NCBI RefSeq assembly: GCF_028595305.1
Contig: NZ_JAQQXS010000010.1
Span: 1 to 64,000 of the forward strand
Direction: 5' to 3'
Source of the DNA: Roseateles koreensis
GTDB taxonomy: Bacteria > Pseudomonadota > Gammaproteobacteria > Burkholderiales > Burkholderiaceae_C
DNA: 64,000 bases
Shown here one piece after another: positions 37,888 to 46,963 of this stretch. The position numbers and the translations under genes are program-made. A model generated the notes under the pieces. That model saw only the letters and a list, made by a program, of their open reading frames with translations. It had not been told where the DNA came from and searched no databases. Each line of letters opens with the position of its first letter. The first letter of the stretch is position 1.

Positions 37888-40158
37888 TCACATCAAAAGA
37901 GAGGCCGGCGAGGTGATGGCGGGCACCTCTATTGTGGGTAGCAACACGCTCACCGTTGTCCCCTGCCCGACTTGACTTTCAAGCTTCAGCTGCCCCCCAT
38001 GCAACTCGACAATCTCCTTGACGATACTCATGCCCAGGCCGGTGCCCGGAATCGCGCCCGATTTGTCGGCGCGATAAAAGCGTTCGGTCACATGTGAAAG
38101 CTCCTCCGCGCTCATGCCAATTCCATGGTCTTGAATCGACAGGCAAACTTGCCCTGGCTCAGGCCACTCAATGCGCAAGACCACGCTCCCGCCTTCGGGA
38201 GAGTACTTGTAGGCATTTGAGAGAAGATTCCGCAAGGTTTGCTGCATCTTGCCTCGGTCCACACGCACGCAGCAATCGTCGCCATCAAGCTGAAGCTGCG
38301 GTGCAGGCCGACCGTCAGGTGGGCGGAAGTCGCCCACCGTCTGCCGCACGAAGTCGATCAGGTCCACATCAACCAGCACGAAATCAGCGCCGCGACGGGC
38401 TTCAATACGTGACAGATCCAGCAACTCATCAAGGATGGCGTTCATGGCAACGCTTTGCCGATGGATACGCCCCAGCATGTCTTGAAGCCGCCCTGGGCTT
38501 GGCGTGCGCATCATGAGCAACTCGGTGAAGCCATGAATGCTGGTCATCGGCGTGCGCAACTCGTGCGCCGCCGTCGACAAGAACTCGCTCTTCATGCGGT
38601 CCACCTCGAAATGGTGGGTGATATCACGCACATGCAGCACCTGCGAAACCTCGTGGCCCTCGCCTCGGTGAAGTGCCAATTCCAGAATACGCATCGGCGG
38701 CCCGGCCACCGTCACCTGCGCCACCGCCCGCGTCAAATCAACAAAATGGAAGGGCCTGGCGGCGCGCTGCGACTGCTTGCCAGCGATAAGCGCCTCAACC
38801 GTCTTTTCGTCATGCGTCAACAGAGCCTGACCGCCGATGCCCGTCAATTTCTCGAATGCGGGGCTGACAAACTGCACCCGGCGTTGATCGTCAAAAGACA
38901 CAAATCCGTCCGGACTTAGGCTAAAAATCGCGTTAAGTTGGCTCGCCTGCGCCTGCAGGCGATCGACCAGATCAGCAACAAGGCACGATAGGTACTCAAT
39001 CTCAGAGGCCTGATCAGCAGAGTCTCGGTCCGCCTTCAAAAGTATGGCGGCTTCCGCGCCCTCCAACACCTGGCGCATAGACGCCATAGCGTTCGAGCGC
39101 GCAGCTAACTCGCTTCTCAAGCGGTCTTCGAGTTGCTGTTGATCGGTCACATCGCGCAGGGCAAGTACCCACCCGGCTGAATGACCGTCGTCGGACAGCA
39201 CCACGGCCAAACTGGCTTCAAGAACTTGCAACGCCCGCCGGGAGGACGAGGACTGCACGCGCCGACCGCGCCAGGGCCCCATCAGGCGCCCATCGTCCAG
39301 CAATGAAGGCAGCAAGGCGCTGAGGGGCTGCCCCAAAATCTCCGCGCTGGTCTTTTCCAGCATGCGACACAAGATCGGGTTGGCGAGCACCACACAGCCA
39401 TCCAGATTGACGGTGGCCACACCATCCGCAATCGCATCCAGCGTCACGGCAGCCTGTGCACGCTCAACCTGCAAGGACACAGCCGCCTTGTTCAATATCT
39501 CAAAAGTCTGGCGGAATTCAAGCGGCGCGGCCTCATCAATCACATGACTCAGATGCCCGCCAGCTTGCCCAAGCTCTTCGCCGAAGGCCTGAATGCGGCC
39601 CAAATTCCCCAGCCAATGCTTCAACGGAAACCAGACAAGAATCACACCGCTGCACAAACCGACAAAGGCCAGCACCATGGCGAACAAAGTCTCACGCCAG
39701 ATGTCTGCGGCGATCCGTTCAACCCCGAAGGTCAAACGCAGCACGCCGTAATCTTTGCCCCCCACCACCACCGTGGCGTTGGCCTCGTCCAATCGATTCC
39801 GAAAACGCTCAATCAGCCAGGCCGGCGCTTCAACCCCCAACCTCTCGTTGGACTTGACCTCCAACAACGCGCCCTTGATGTCGATGAAACGAGCTCGGTT
39901 GAAAATCGGCACAGTAACCAAACGATTCAAGCTGCGCTGAATGCTGTCGTAATCCCCAATCACAGCGGAGTCTGAAATGGCTGGAGTGACCACCGCGAGA
40001 ATCGCCTCGGCCTCTTCTCCCGCCTGATCCAACGTGGTATTTGCGATGTGCGCGACGAACAGGCCAAACCCCACGCCAACGAACAAAAGCATGGCCGAGG
40101 AATACAGCAAAAAGACACGTGCGACGAGTGTCTTGGGAAGCAGCCTGCTCAAATTCAT
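37888..40158 (-). CDS. Membrane sensor histidine kinase with two PAS domains
   Basis: This 756-residue inner-membrane kinase has TM1 at about 12-36, a periplasmic domain of about 120 residues and TM2 at about 157-177. A linker or HAMP-like part (about 180-230) leads to PAS domains at about 235-340 and 405-515. HisKA has H532 in STAAHELRTPMTS, and the HATPase has LRNLLSNAYKYSPEGG and GTGLGMSIVKEI. There is no receiver domain. It lies 20 bases after the PhnD-like binding protein, which may deliver the ligand to its periplasmic domain. Its phosphotransfer target is not obvious; the CheY at 42837 or the receivers of the hybrid kinase are candidates. Confidence 0.92.
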   Translation of the reverse strand: MNLSRLLPKTLVARVFLLYSSAMLLFVGVGFGLFVAHIANTTLDQAGEEAEAILAVVTPAISDSAVIGDYDSIQRSLNRLVTVPIFNRARFIDIKGALLEVKSNERLGVEAPAWLIERFRNRLDEANATVVVGGKDYGVLRLTFGVERIAADIWRETLFAMVLAFVGLCSGVILVWFPLKHWLGNLGRIQAFGEELGQAGGHLSHVIDEAAPLEFRQTFEILNKAAVSLQVERAQAAVTLDAIADGVATVNLDGCVVLANPILCRMLEKTSAEILGQPLSALLPSLLDDGRLMGPWRGRRVQSSSSRRALQVLEASLAVVLSDDGHSAGWVLALRDVTDQQQLEDRLRSELAARSNAMASMRQVLEGAEAAILLKADRDSADQASEIEYLSCLVADLVDRLQAQASQLNAIFSLSPDGFVSFDDQRRVQFVSPAFEKLTGIGGQALLTHDEKTVEALIAGKQSQRAARPFHFVDLTRAVAQVTVAGPPMRILELALHRGEGHEVSQVLHVRDITHHFEVDRMKSEFLSTAAHELRTPMTSIHGFTELLMMRTPSPGRLQDMLGRIHRQSVAMNAILDELLDLSRIEARRGADFVLVDVDLIDFVRQTVGDFRPPDGRPAPQLQLDGDDCCVRVDRGKMQQTLRNLLSNAYKYSPEGGSVVLRIEWPEPGQVCLSIQDHGIGMSAEELSHVTERFYRADKSGAIPGTGLGMSIVKEIVELHGGQLKLESQVGQGTTVSVLLPTIEVPAITSPASLLM

Positions 40159-40178
40159 GGCGCTGGCCCCCCCAGACT

Positions 40179-41057
40179 TCAGCGCACCTGCACGGGCGCG
40201 GTCTGATAAAACCGGCGATAAGACGCGTAGTCTTTGCTGTCTGCCGCGATGAAGTGGATATCTGGCGCCAAGCCGATCAATTGATTGACCTGCGCCAGAA
40301 TCGCCCGGCCATGGGGGTCTTTTTGCATCCCCAAAAATGCACGTGCCACGGCTTCAACCTCCTTTTCAGGGACTTTGGAAGATGCCATCAATGCCAAGTC
40401 AAACATGGGCTCTGACGACCACAGCACGCGAAAGTACTTGTTCTCCCGCTTGGTGTAGGCCTCAACCAATTGAGAATTTGCCCCCACCGCCGTGACCTTA
40501 CCACTGATCAATTGCGCAAATGCGCCGTCCATATTGCCGCCAAAAACCGGGCGCGCATTGATTTTTTGATTCAATAAATAGCCATAAGGCAGTTTGTAAG
40601 CAAGAAATGCCTCAGGCCCCGGAAAGCCGATATCCTTACCCTCCAACTCGGCAACATTGCTGATAGGCGAGTCAGCCAAAACCACCAACTGACCACGCAC
40701 CGCTGGGGTATTGCGCCGCCCAAACACTTTCCAACCCAAAGCCTCTCTGTCGGGGCTGAATAAGTGGTTGGAAAAAACAAATTCCACCTCCTGAGCGAGC
40801 ACATAACTCGTGGTATCGGCCGAGGTTCTTCCAATTTTTAAACTCAGCTTGACGCCACTTTTTTCAGAGACATAAGCCACTATTGGATTCCAATAGGCCG
40901 CCGCAGTCGATATATTCGACTGGTTGACCGGAGAAAAACGATACTCAGCCGCGGCAACCGCCGTCACCGTGAGCCACCCGCAGAACAAACCCACGACGGC
41001 GCGCAAAAGCACCCAACCTGCGCGGAGTTTCTGCCCCGTTTCACACCGATGATTCAT
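40179..41057 (-). CDS. PhnD-like periplasmic substrate-binding protein
   Basis: This 292-residue exported protein has a long signal peptide (hydrophobic core about 17-34, ending TAVAAAEYRF) and a phosphate/phosphonate-type binding fold: YRFSPVNQSN, AAAYWNPIVAYVSEKSGVKLS, ELEGKDIGFPGPEAFLAYKLP and the dimer-lobe block NARPVFGGNMDGAFAQLISGKV. No phosphonate permease or ATPase is nearby, so a sensing rather than transport role is inferred. The ATG at 41057 has GGGAGG eight bases upstream, which decides against the TTG at 41159. It sits between the chemoreceptor and the kinase. Confidence 0.88.
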   Translation of the reverse strand: MNHRCETGQKLRAGWVLLRAVVGLFCGWLTVTAVAAAEYRFSPVNQSNISTAAAYWNPIVAYVSEKSGVKLSLKIGRTSADTTSYVLAQEVEFVFSNHLFSPDREALGWKVFGRRNTPAVRGQLVVLADSPISNVAELEGKDIGFPGPEAFLAYKLPYGYLLNQKINARPVFGGNMDGAFAQLISGKVTAVGANSQLVEAYTKRENKYFRVLWSSEPMFDLALMASSKVPEKEVEAVARAFLGMQKDPHGRAILAQVNQLIGLAPDIHFIAADSKDYASYRRFYQTAPVQVR

Positions 41058-41155
41058 GGTTGAAGCCTCCCTGTCGATGCGGGCATCTGCGGACATATTT
41101 AGATGAGATTGACGCCAAAATTTTGGGCGCACCGGAGATCCGCAGCCTTGAATTT

Positions 41156-42703
41156 TCAAAAAAAATCGACACTGGCAGCCCCCGCTCCCACTGCCGTTGC
41201 AACAGTCGGGCCAGTGAGGTTCATCGACCGCTGCTCTTGAGCACGCGCCACAGCCTGCTGCGCCTCATCCCGGATTCGCTCAACGGCGTCATCGTCCCCT
41301 AAGCGGAAAGCGCTGAGCACTTCGGCCAATTTGGCGGCCTGGATCTGCAACTCGTAGGCCATTTCTCCAGAACGCTCCGCCACATGGACATTTTGTTGGG
41401 TGACCAAGCCCAGTTCACGAACCGAGGAGGTGATCACGTCAATCCCCTGAGCATGTTCGGACGAGTCCGCAGTCAGATTTTCAAACACCTGGCCCACCTG
41501 CTTCACAGAGGCCACCAACTCGCCCATGGCCTTGCCGGCATCATCAGCCAAACGAGTTCCTCGCTCAACGCTTGCAACGGAGGCACCGATCAGTCCCTTG
41601 ATTTCACGTGCGGCTTCCGATGAGCGCTTGGCCAGTGAACGCACTTCAGAGGCCACCACTGCAAAACCCCGGCCTTGCTCCCCCGCACGTGCCGCTTCAA
41701 CGGCCGCATTGAGCGCCAAAATATTGGTCTGAAACGCGATGCTGTCGATCACGCCGATGATGTCGGTGATGCGGCGAGAGGACCCGTCAATCTCCTGCAT
41801 GGCGCTGACCATCTGGCTCACCACGTCGCCACCACGGTTGGCCAAAACGGAGGCTGAATTCGCGTACTCCCGGGCCTCGCGTGACGCGCGGGCGCTTTCT
41901 TGAACAATCACGTTGATCTGCTCCAGACTCATGGCCGAATCAGCCAGGCCTTGGTGGGTGGTGTCGGTACGCGACTTGAGCTCCGCGCTGCTGCCAGACA
42001 TTTCCTGTGCCGCCGAATGCACGCTGAAAATAACTTCTCGCACCTGTTTCAGCGTGTTTGCCATGCGAATTTGCACATCTTTCAGACGTGTGGCGCCGTT
42101 TGATTGAACACGGATGGCATCCATATGCAAGCGCACAGGCCCATCTTTGCCCATGGCGCGCACCAAAAACTCCATCTCGAAACTATCTTGGGTACGCTTG
42201 GCCTGCCTGACGCAATAGGCCGCCATCAGCGCGGTCAAAAAACTGACCATGACGACATCGCTGAGCGCATTGGACATCAGCACCTTCTGCGATGTCAGCG
42301 CCATACCACCGCCATCCCACCAGCCCTGAAACGCCAATCGGGAGCCGATAAACAACAACCCGGCGAAAACCACCGGCCGCCAATTTTCATAGAGCAGTAG
42401 CACGCACAGGCTGACGAACATTCCTTCGTGCGCCACAAAATTTCCGGGATCCAAGTAGACCTCCAAATTACCGGAAACCCCCAACATGGCAGTCAAGATC
42501 AGCGCATTCCAAGGGCCGGGCAACCGTTTCCAAAGCAAACCTATCGCGATAACCACCAAAATTGCCACGGCCATGAGCGCGGTACTCAAGTGCGCAGTCG
42601 TCCAGCCGAGAACAAGCGCATAGACACACTGCATACCCAGTAAGGCAACAACCAAGCGATCTGCTTCGATGGACGACTGGTCGGACCAAGGCGTTTTGAT
42701 CAT
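41156..42703 (-). CDS. Six-TM methyl-accepting chemotaxis protein without periplasmic sensor domain
   Basis: This 515-residue receptor has about six N-terminal hydrophobic segments (17-36, 39-58, 65-83, 91-108, 109-127, 145-165) and no sizeable periplasmic domain, then a signalling domain with tip [20 protein letters not shown]. It may sense through the membrane or through a partner such as the PhnD-like protein encoded 98 bases downstream. The ATG at 42703 (MIKTPW) has GGAG seven bases upstream and is preferred to 42754 and 42763, which lack a site. The C-terminus is SVDFF, resembling the tail of the CheZ-like protein at 46111. Confidence 0.9.
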   Translation of the reverse strand: MIKTPWSDQSSIEADRLVVALLGMQCVYALVLGWTTAHLSTALMAVAILVVIAIGLLWKRLPGPWNALILTAMLGVSGNLEVYLDPGNFVAHEGMFVSLCVLLLYENWRPVVFAGLLFIGSRLAFQGWWDGGGMALTSQKVLMSNALSDVVMVSFLTALMAAYCVRQAKRTQDSFEMEFLVRAMGKDGPVRLHMDAIRVQSNGATRLKDVQIRMANTLKQVREVIFSVHSAAQEMSGSSAELKSRTDTTHQGLADSAMSLEQINVIVQESARASREAREYANSASVLANRGGDVVSQMVSAMQEIDGSSRRITDIIGVIDSIAFQTNILALNAAVEAARAGEQGRGFAVVASEVRSLAKRSSEAAREIKGLIGASVASVERGTRLADDAGKAMGELVASVKQVGQVFENLTADSSEHAQGIDVITSSVRELGLVTQQNVHVAERSGEMAYELQIQAAKLAEVLSAFRLGDDDAVERIRDEAQQAVARAQEQRSMNLTGPTVATAVGAGAASVDFF

Positions 42704-42836
42704 CAAGGCGCTCCAAAATTTGAACTGAGACTGCGATATTGCGATTTCGGCCATGCCGCCCAAAAATTCAGTATCTTGTAGTTAGGTTTATCCATAGTAC
42801 TATTTCGCATCTGCATCAAAGTAGAACGAAAACACC

Positions 42837-43202
42837 ATGAAAAAGATCTTGATTGTCGAAGATCAGTCCGAAATTCGAGAGCTCATCAAAGTGACGCTGG
42901 AGTTCGAAGACTACGAGATCTACGAAGCCTCCAACGGTCCGGACGCGCTGGCCAGCGCCAAACGCGTCACGCCCGATTTGATTCTGCTCGACGTGATGAT
43001 GCCCGGTGGCATGGATGGCACTGAAGTCTGCAAACAGGTCAAGAGCGATTCGAGGCTGAGCCGCACACGCGTGATCATGTTGTCTGCCAAAAGCCAGGTG
43101 GCCGACAAAGCGGCAGGCGTGTCTGCCGGGGCGGACTCTTACCTGACCAAGCCGTTCAGCCCAATGGAATTGCTGAAATCGATCAAAAAAGTGCTGCGCT
43201 GA
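42837..43202 (+). CDS. CheY-like single-domain response regulator
   Basis: This 121-residue receiver domain begins MKKILIVEDQSEIRELIK and has the phosphoacceptor Asp in LLDVMMPGGMDG, Thr/Ser in IMLSAK and Lys in LTKPFSP. It has no output domain. It is divergent from the six-TM chemoreceptor and convergent with cheB, alone on its strand. It is more like receivers of histidine-kinase systems than the CheY encoded beside cheA, so it may serve the kinases of the left arm. The ribosome-binding site is poor. Confidence 0.9.
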   Translation: MKKILIVEDQSEIRELIKVTLEFEDYEIYEASNGPDALASAKRVTPDLILLDVMMPGGMDGTEVCKQVKSDSRLSRTRVIMLSAKSQVADKAAGVSAGADSYLTKPFSPMELLKSIKKVLR

Positions 43203-43301
43203 TCCATTTGCCACCGTCCGTCCATACAAAAGGCGCCGCCAAAGTATTGGGGAAGCTCCGTCCGGTGATTTTTCTTGGACCATGCGCGCCATCCTGACTT
43301 G

Positions 43302-44459
43302 TCAGACCGACACGGCCGAGAGTTCCATCAACACCTGTGGCATGTTCTGCAATGCCACGCTGCGCTCCGCTGCCCCCATTTCCATGGCGACCCGTGGCAT
43401 GCCGTAGACCACACTGCTGCTTTCGTCCTGAGCCAGCGTTCGGGCTCCGGACTGCCGCATCGCCAACAAGCCGCGTGCGCCATCGTCCCCCATGCCCGTG
43501 AGCACGATGCCGACGGCGTTCTTGCCCGCGCAGTGCGCAACCGAACGGAACAACACATCGACAGACGGACGATGGTGGTTGACCAAGGGGCCGTCACGAA
43601 TTTCAACCACGTACTGCGCACCACTCCGCTTCAGTTGCATATGGCGTCCACCCGGTGCGATCAAAACCCGCCCGTTGATGACCCGGTCGCCATCTTTCGC
43701 CTCCAAGACCTCGAACTCGGTCATCTGGTTCAAGCGCGAGGCGAAGGCGCTGGTGAAACGCTCCGGCATATGCTGTACGAGCACGATACCCGGGGCCGTG
43801 CGAGGCAGATTGGCCAACAAGCTTTCAATCGTCTGCACCCCCCCTGTCGAACTGCCAATCGCGATCACGCGGTCTGTTGTGATCGCCATGGCCCCGGGCG
43901 GCGCGGCCAGCAAGCCAGGCATCGAGGACTGTCGGGGCGCCAAAGCAGAACGCGACAACGCTTGCCCTCCCGCACCCGCACCCGCACCCGCACCTGCACC
44001 TGCACCAGCCCCCAGCTCCGCACCCACCGGGCGGATCAAACGACTGGCGGCCTGAACATTGGCCCGCGCGGCAGAACGCACGGCAGCCACCAGACCGTTG
44101 CCTTCATCTTCAAGAAAATCACGCAAGCCCAACTTGGGCTTCGTGACAAAGCCCACGGCTCCGGCCGACATGGCTTCCATCGTGGTCTGACAACCCGCCT
44201 CGGTAAGCGTGGAGCACATCACCACAGGCAGTGGGTGGCTGCTCATGATTTGGCGCAAAAAACTCAAGCCGTCCATCCGAGGCATTTCAACGTCCAGCAC
44301 CACCACATCTGGCCAATCCGCTTCCAGCTTGGGCCAGGCGAACAGCGGATCACTGGCAGTGATGGTGACCTTCATGCCTGCTTTCTCAAGCAAGGCCGCC
44401 AAGTGTTTACGCACCACCGCCGAATCATCAATCAAGGCAACACGTATGGAATTTGTCAT
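43302..44459 (-). CDS. cheB: Chemotaxis protein-glutamate methylesterase CheB
   Basis: CheB removes methyl groups from receptors and deamidates Gln when phosphorylated. The 385 residues comprise a receiver (D56 in VVLDVEMPRMDG), a linker and a catalytic domain with the Ser in AIGSSTGG, the His in LVQHMPERFT and the Asp in GMGDDGARG. The linker contains a run of alternating Gly-Ala coded by six 6-base units (43971-44006), probably flexible. It is the last gene of cheR-cheD-cheB, 21 bases after cheD. Confidence 0.95.
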   Translation of the reverse strand: MTNSIRVALIDDSAVVRKHLAALLEKAGMKVTITASDPLFAWPKLEADWPDVVVLDVEMPRMDGLSFLRQIMSSHPLPVVMCSTLTEAGCQTTMEAMSAGAVGFVTKPKLGLRDFLEDEGNGLVAAVRSAARANVQAASRLIRPVGAELGAGAGAGAGAGAGAGGQALSRSALAPRQSSMPGLLAAPPGAMAITTDRVIAIGSSTGGVQTIESLLANLPRTAPGIVLVQHMPERFTSAFASRLNQMTEFEVLEAKDGDRVINGRVLIAPGGRHMQLKRSGAQYVVEIRDGPLVNHHRPSVDVLFRSVAHCAGKNAVGIVLTGMGDDGARGLLAMRQSGARTLAQDESSSVVYGMPRVAMEMGAAERSVALQNMPQVLMELSAVSV

Positions 44460-44480
44460 GTCCTCAACATTTTCTGTACG

Positions 44481-45014
44481 TTATTTTTTTCCTGACTGAG
44501 CCGGCTGACCGCGCTTCACCCCAACCAGGCCCGTTCTCAAGTCCATGCTGACGTGCCGGGGAACGTTGTCGCCCACGTCCACCCCGTCCAGTTGAAAACC
44601 ATGCTGATCGATCAGGCGCCAAGCCTGCTCGATATTGCGCTCGCCTACATTGAATTTCACTTTAAGGGCGTCCGGGATCGTGTCTGCTCCCCCATATAGA
44701 TGAGCAATAAAGTCACTCGACTTCGCGCCAGAGTTTTGCAGGGCAGACACCAGCGTTTGCACCGCCTCGTCGCCATAGCGGCCGTCCAGCGGTTCATCGA
44801 AATCACGGCGCAAACGACTGGGCAACAAGTAGTGGCACATGCCACCAACATTCAGTTTGGGGTGCCACAGTGTCAAGGCAACACAAGACCCCAGCAGCGT
44901 CTTCAATTGAACATCTTTGCCAAAGTGCAACTGTCCAGGCAGCAGTTGGATCACGGGGCCGGGACCACTTTTCCAACCCACCGTGGCAGAAGGCAAAGAA
45001 AATTTATCAGGCAT
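44481..45014 (-). CDS. cheD: Chemoreceptor glutamine deamidase CheD
   Basis: CheD deamidates receptor glutamines and in some bacteria interacts with CheC-type phosphatases. The 177 residues show the catalytic Cys in TLLGSCVALTLW and His in GGMCHYLLP, plus the conserved KFNVGERNIEQA. A short Lys-rich tail follows. It overlaps the cheR stop by eight bases, so translation is coupled. No CheC gene is present; the CheZ-like protein may be the phosphatase instead. Confidence 0.93.
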   Translation of the reverse strand: MPDKFSLPSATVGWKSGPGPVIQLLPGQLHFGKDVQLKTLLGSCVALTLWHPKLNVGGMCHYLLPSRLRRDFDEPLDGRYGDEAVQTLVSALQNSGAKSSDFIAHLYGGADTIPDALKVKFNVGERNIEQAWRLIDQHGFQLDGVDVGDNVPRHVSMDLRTGLVGVKRGQPAQSGKK

Positions 45015-45813
45015 GTTGATAAATCGCCGGCGCGGCAGCGCGCAAAGGCAACCCCAACCCAGACAAAGATTCCGCGTGTCCCGTGTACAAGACTCCCTCT
45101 GGCTTAAGCTGAGTCAGTACATTGCGAATGATCTGCACTTTGGCATCGCCTTCAAAGTAGATCAAAACATTGCGCAAAAAAATAACGTCAAACATCGGCA
45201 GCTTCGGCAAGGTGTGCAGCAAATTGGCGCACTGAAACTCGACACGCTGCCGCAAAGACCTTTCGATGAGCAGTTGTCCTTCATAAGCACCCTCCCCGCG
45301 CAGACAGAACTTTTTCAGATAGGGTGCCGGAACATTACGGGCACGCTCCATGGAATATAGACCTTGCCGTGCCGTTTCCACCACGCTGGTGGAAAGGTCG
45401 GTGCCGTAAACCCGCCAGGGAATATTCCCCAATTGATCCGCCAGCAACATGGCAATGCTGTAGGCCTCTTCCCCCGAAGATGAGGCTGCGCTCCAGACCA
45501 CCATCCCTTCTCTGTTCACGGCCTGGGCCTGTGAAATTCGACGGGTCAAATCGTCAAAATGCGCAGGCTCTCGAAAGAAATAGGTTTCGTTGGTTGTGAG
45601 CTTGTCAATCAGCATCACCTCAACATGCTTGGGCAACTGCCCTCTGACGAGAACATCGACGAACCGATCCAGATCCGCAATCCCGCTATCAAGCGCCAAG
45701 CGTTGAAGCCGACTGACCACCAAGGCTCGCTTTGATTCCGTCAGGCGTATGCCAGATACCTTGTAGAAGTGCTCGGTAACGGCCAAAAATGACGGGTCAG
45801 AAAGTCCTGCCAT
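45007..45813 (-). CDS. cheR: Chemotaxis protein methyltransferase CheR
   Basis: CheR uses SAM to methylate receptor glutamates. The 268 residues show the N-terminal helical domain (GIRLTESKRALVVSRLQRLA), TNETYFFRE, the SAM-site region WSAASSSGEEAYSIAM and the later motif FDVIFLRNVLIYF. There is no TPR extension. It would act on all three receptors in the window; only the triple-PAS receptor ends in a tethering-type pentapeptide (HFKPF). It is the first gene of cheR-cheD-cheB and divergent from the CheZ-like gene. Confidence 0.95.
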   Translation of the reverse strand: MAGLSDPSFLAVTEHFYKVSGIRLTESKRALVVSRLQRLALDSGIADLDRFVDVLVRGQLPKHVEVMLIDKLTTNETYFFREPAHFDDLTRRISQAQAVNREGMVVWSAASSSGEEAYSIAMLLADQLGNIPWRVYGTDLSTSVVETARQGLYSMERARNVPAPYLKKFCLRGEGAYEGQLLIERSLRQRVEFQCANLLHTLPKLPMFDVIFLRNVLIYFEGDAKVQIIRNVLTQLKPEGVLYTGHAESLSGLGLPLRAAAPAIYQHA

Positions 45814-45989
45814 GATCGATTTGCCCGCCTATTGCCTGTTGGTTGATCTTTGTTCGCCGAACTGACCCGCACAGGAACGAATCTCACAACAACACCGTCG
45901 CCAAACAATCGCTGGGGACACCTATTGCCGACGACTCAATCTCTGCCAACAAGCTTACATCAGATGCGCTTAAGTAAGGCATTAGATAG

Positions 45990-46019
45990 TTGACACCGAT
46001 GCATATTTGAAAGCTAATC
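45990..46019 (+). promoter_or_regulatory. Candidate sigma-70 promoter of the cheZ-like to cheW unit
   Basis: A perfect TTGACA (45990-45995) is followed after 17-18 bases by GCTAAT or CTAATC. It lies in the 297-base divergent region between cheR and the CheZ-like gene; no sigma-28-type motif was found there and nothing else is recognised. Confidence 0.45.
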
Positions 46020-46110
46020 AGGCACAAGAAAAGCGATAAGCCAAGACTTGGTAAACCGCTTCATCCGCCGTTCGAAGCCGTTTTGGCATTGCTGCCAGGG
46101 GACAAGATTG

Positions 46111-46851
46111 ATGCGTGAGCGCAGGGACAACCGTGAGATTCAAGCACCGCGCCGACGGCGCATGTTGGCGGTCGCCGATTGGCGCCTGCTGACGACTGGT
46201 TTCATGGTCGCCGCGCTGTTACTCATGCTCTGGCGAGGCGAATGGGTGGGCATGTGTAGCCTGGGTGCGATAGTCTGGCTGATGAAGCGGACTGCCGTGC
46301 GCGCCCCCTCTCCACCCGCCATTTACTCGGCCAACAAACCCGTCAACGCCGGCGACTCAACTCCATCCCCAAATGCCGAAACCTGCCGCTCTTCAATCGA
46401 CGGCAGCCTATTGATGCTGGAGAAAATTGCTCCAGTCTGGTTGAACCAGTTCGACGCCATGAATCAGGTGCTGCAGTTCGGCTCGCATGAGTTGCTGAGC
46501 AGCGTTTCCAGCTTGGATGAAGGGGTCACTCAGATCAAACACCGTCTCGTGGCGCCTGCCACCGAAGCGGACAACGAGACCTTGACCGAACTTGCGAACC
46601 AACTCGAACCCCACTGCATGCAGGCGATGCACGCCTTGCAGTTTGGCGATCGTCTGAGCCAAATGCTCCTGGTGCTCAAAAGTGACGTTCAGCGCTATCT
46701 CCAACAAGCCCCTGCAATGACGCACTGCGGCCCAGCCGATGCTGAACAATGGCTTGACGAGTTGTCCGCACGCTACACCACCGAAGAACAACGGCAAGCA
46801 CATGCAGGGGAATTGAAGGCTCCTAACCCCGAGACTGTTGACTTTTTTTAG
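46111..46851 (+). CDS. Membrane-anchored CheZ-like protein
   Basis: This 246-residue protein has two adjacent membrane segments (about 25-41 and 43-59), a Pro/Ser/Asn-rich linker and a helical cytoplasmic domain. LQFGDRLSQML (176-187) places D180 and Q184 in the DxxxQ spacing used by CheZ for CheY-P dephosphorylation. It ends ETVDFF, like the six-TM chemoreceptor. Classical CheZ is soluble, so anchoring is unusual. The ATG at 46111 has AGGGGA at a good distance; an upstream frame is rejected. It heads the plus-strand unit with CheY, STAS, CheA, receptor and CheW. Function is inferred, not certain. Confidence 0.65.
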   Translation: MRERRDNREIQAPRRRRMLAVADWRLLTTGFMVAALLLMLWRGEWVGMCSLGAIVWLMKRTAVRAPSPPAIYSANKPVNAGDSTPSPNAETCRSSIDGSLLMLEKIAPVWLNQFDAMNQVLQFGSHELLSSVSSLDEGVTQIKHRLVAPATEADNETLTELANQLEPHCMQAMHALQFGDRLSQMLLVLKSDVQRYLQQAPAMTHCGPADAEQWLDELSARYTTEEQRQAHAGELKAPNPETVDFF

Positions 46852-46963
46852 CCATCGATAGCACCGCTTAAATAACAAGTTACTTAACCAGTTATAGCAA
46901 CTCGTTGCACAGCAATTTTTTGCTGATCATTTTGAATATTCAAAAACAGGGATAGAGGTAGCC

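Noticed and set aside
43971-44006. Hexamer repeat as a phase-variation switch
   Set aside because: Units of six bases cannot shift the frame, so on/off switching is not expected; only linker length could vary.
43275-44495. A 406-codon plus-strand frame opposite cheB
   Set aside because: His/Arg/Gln-rich shadow without motifs; cheB is intact.
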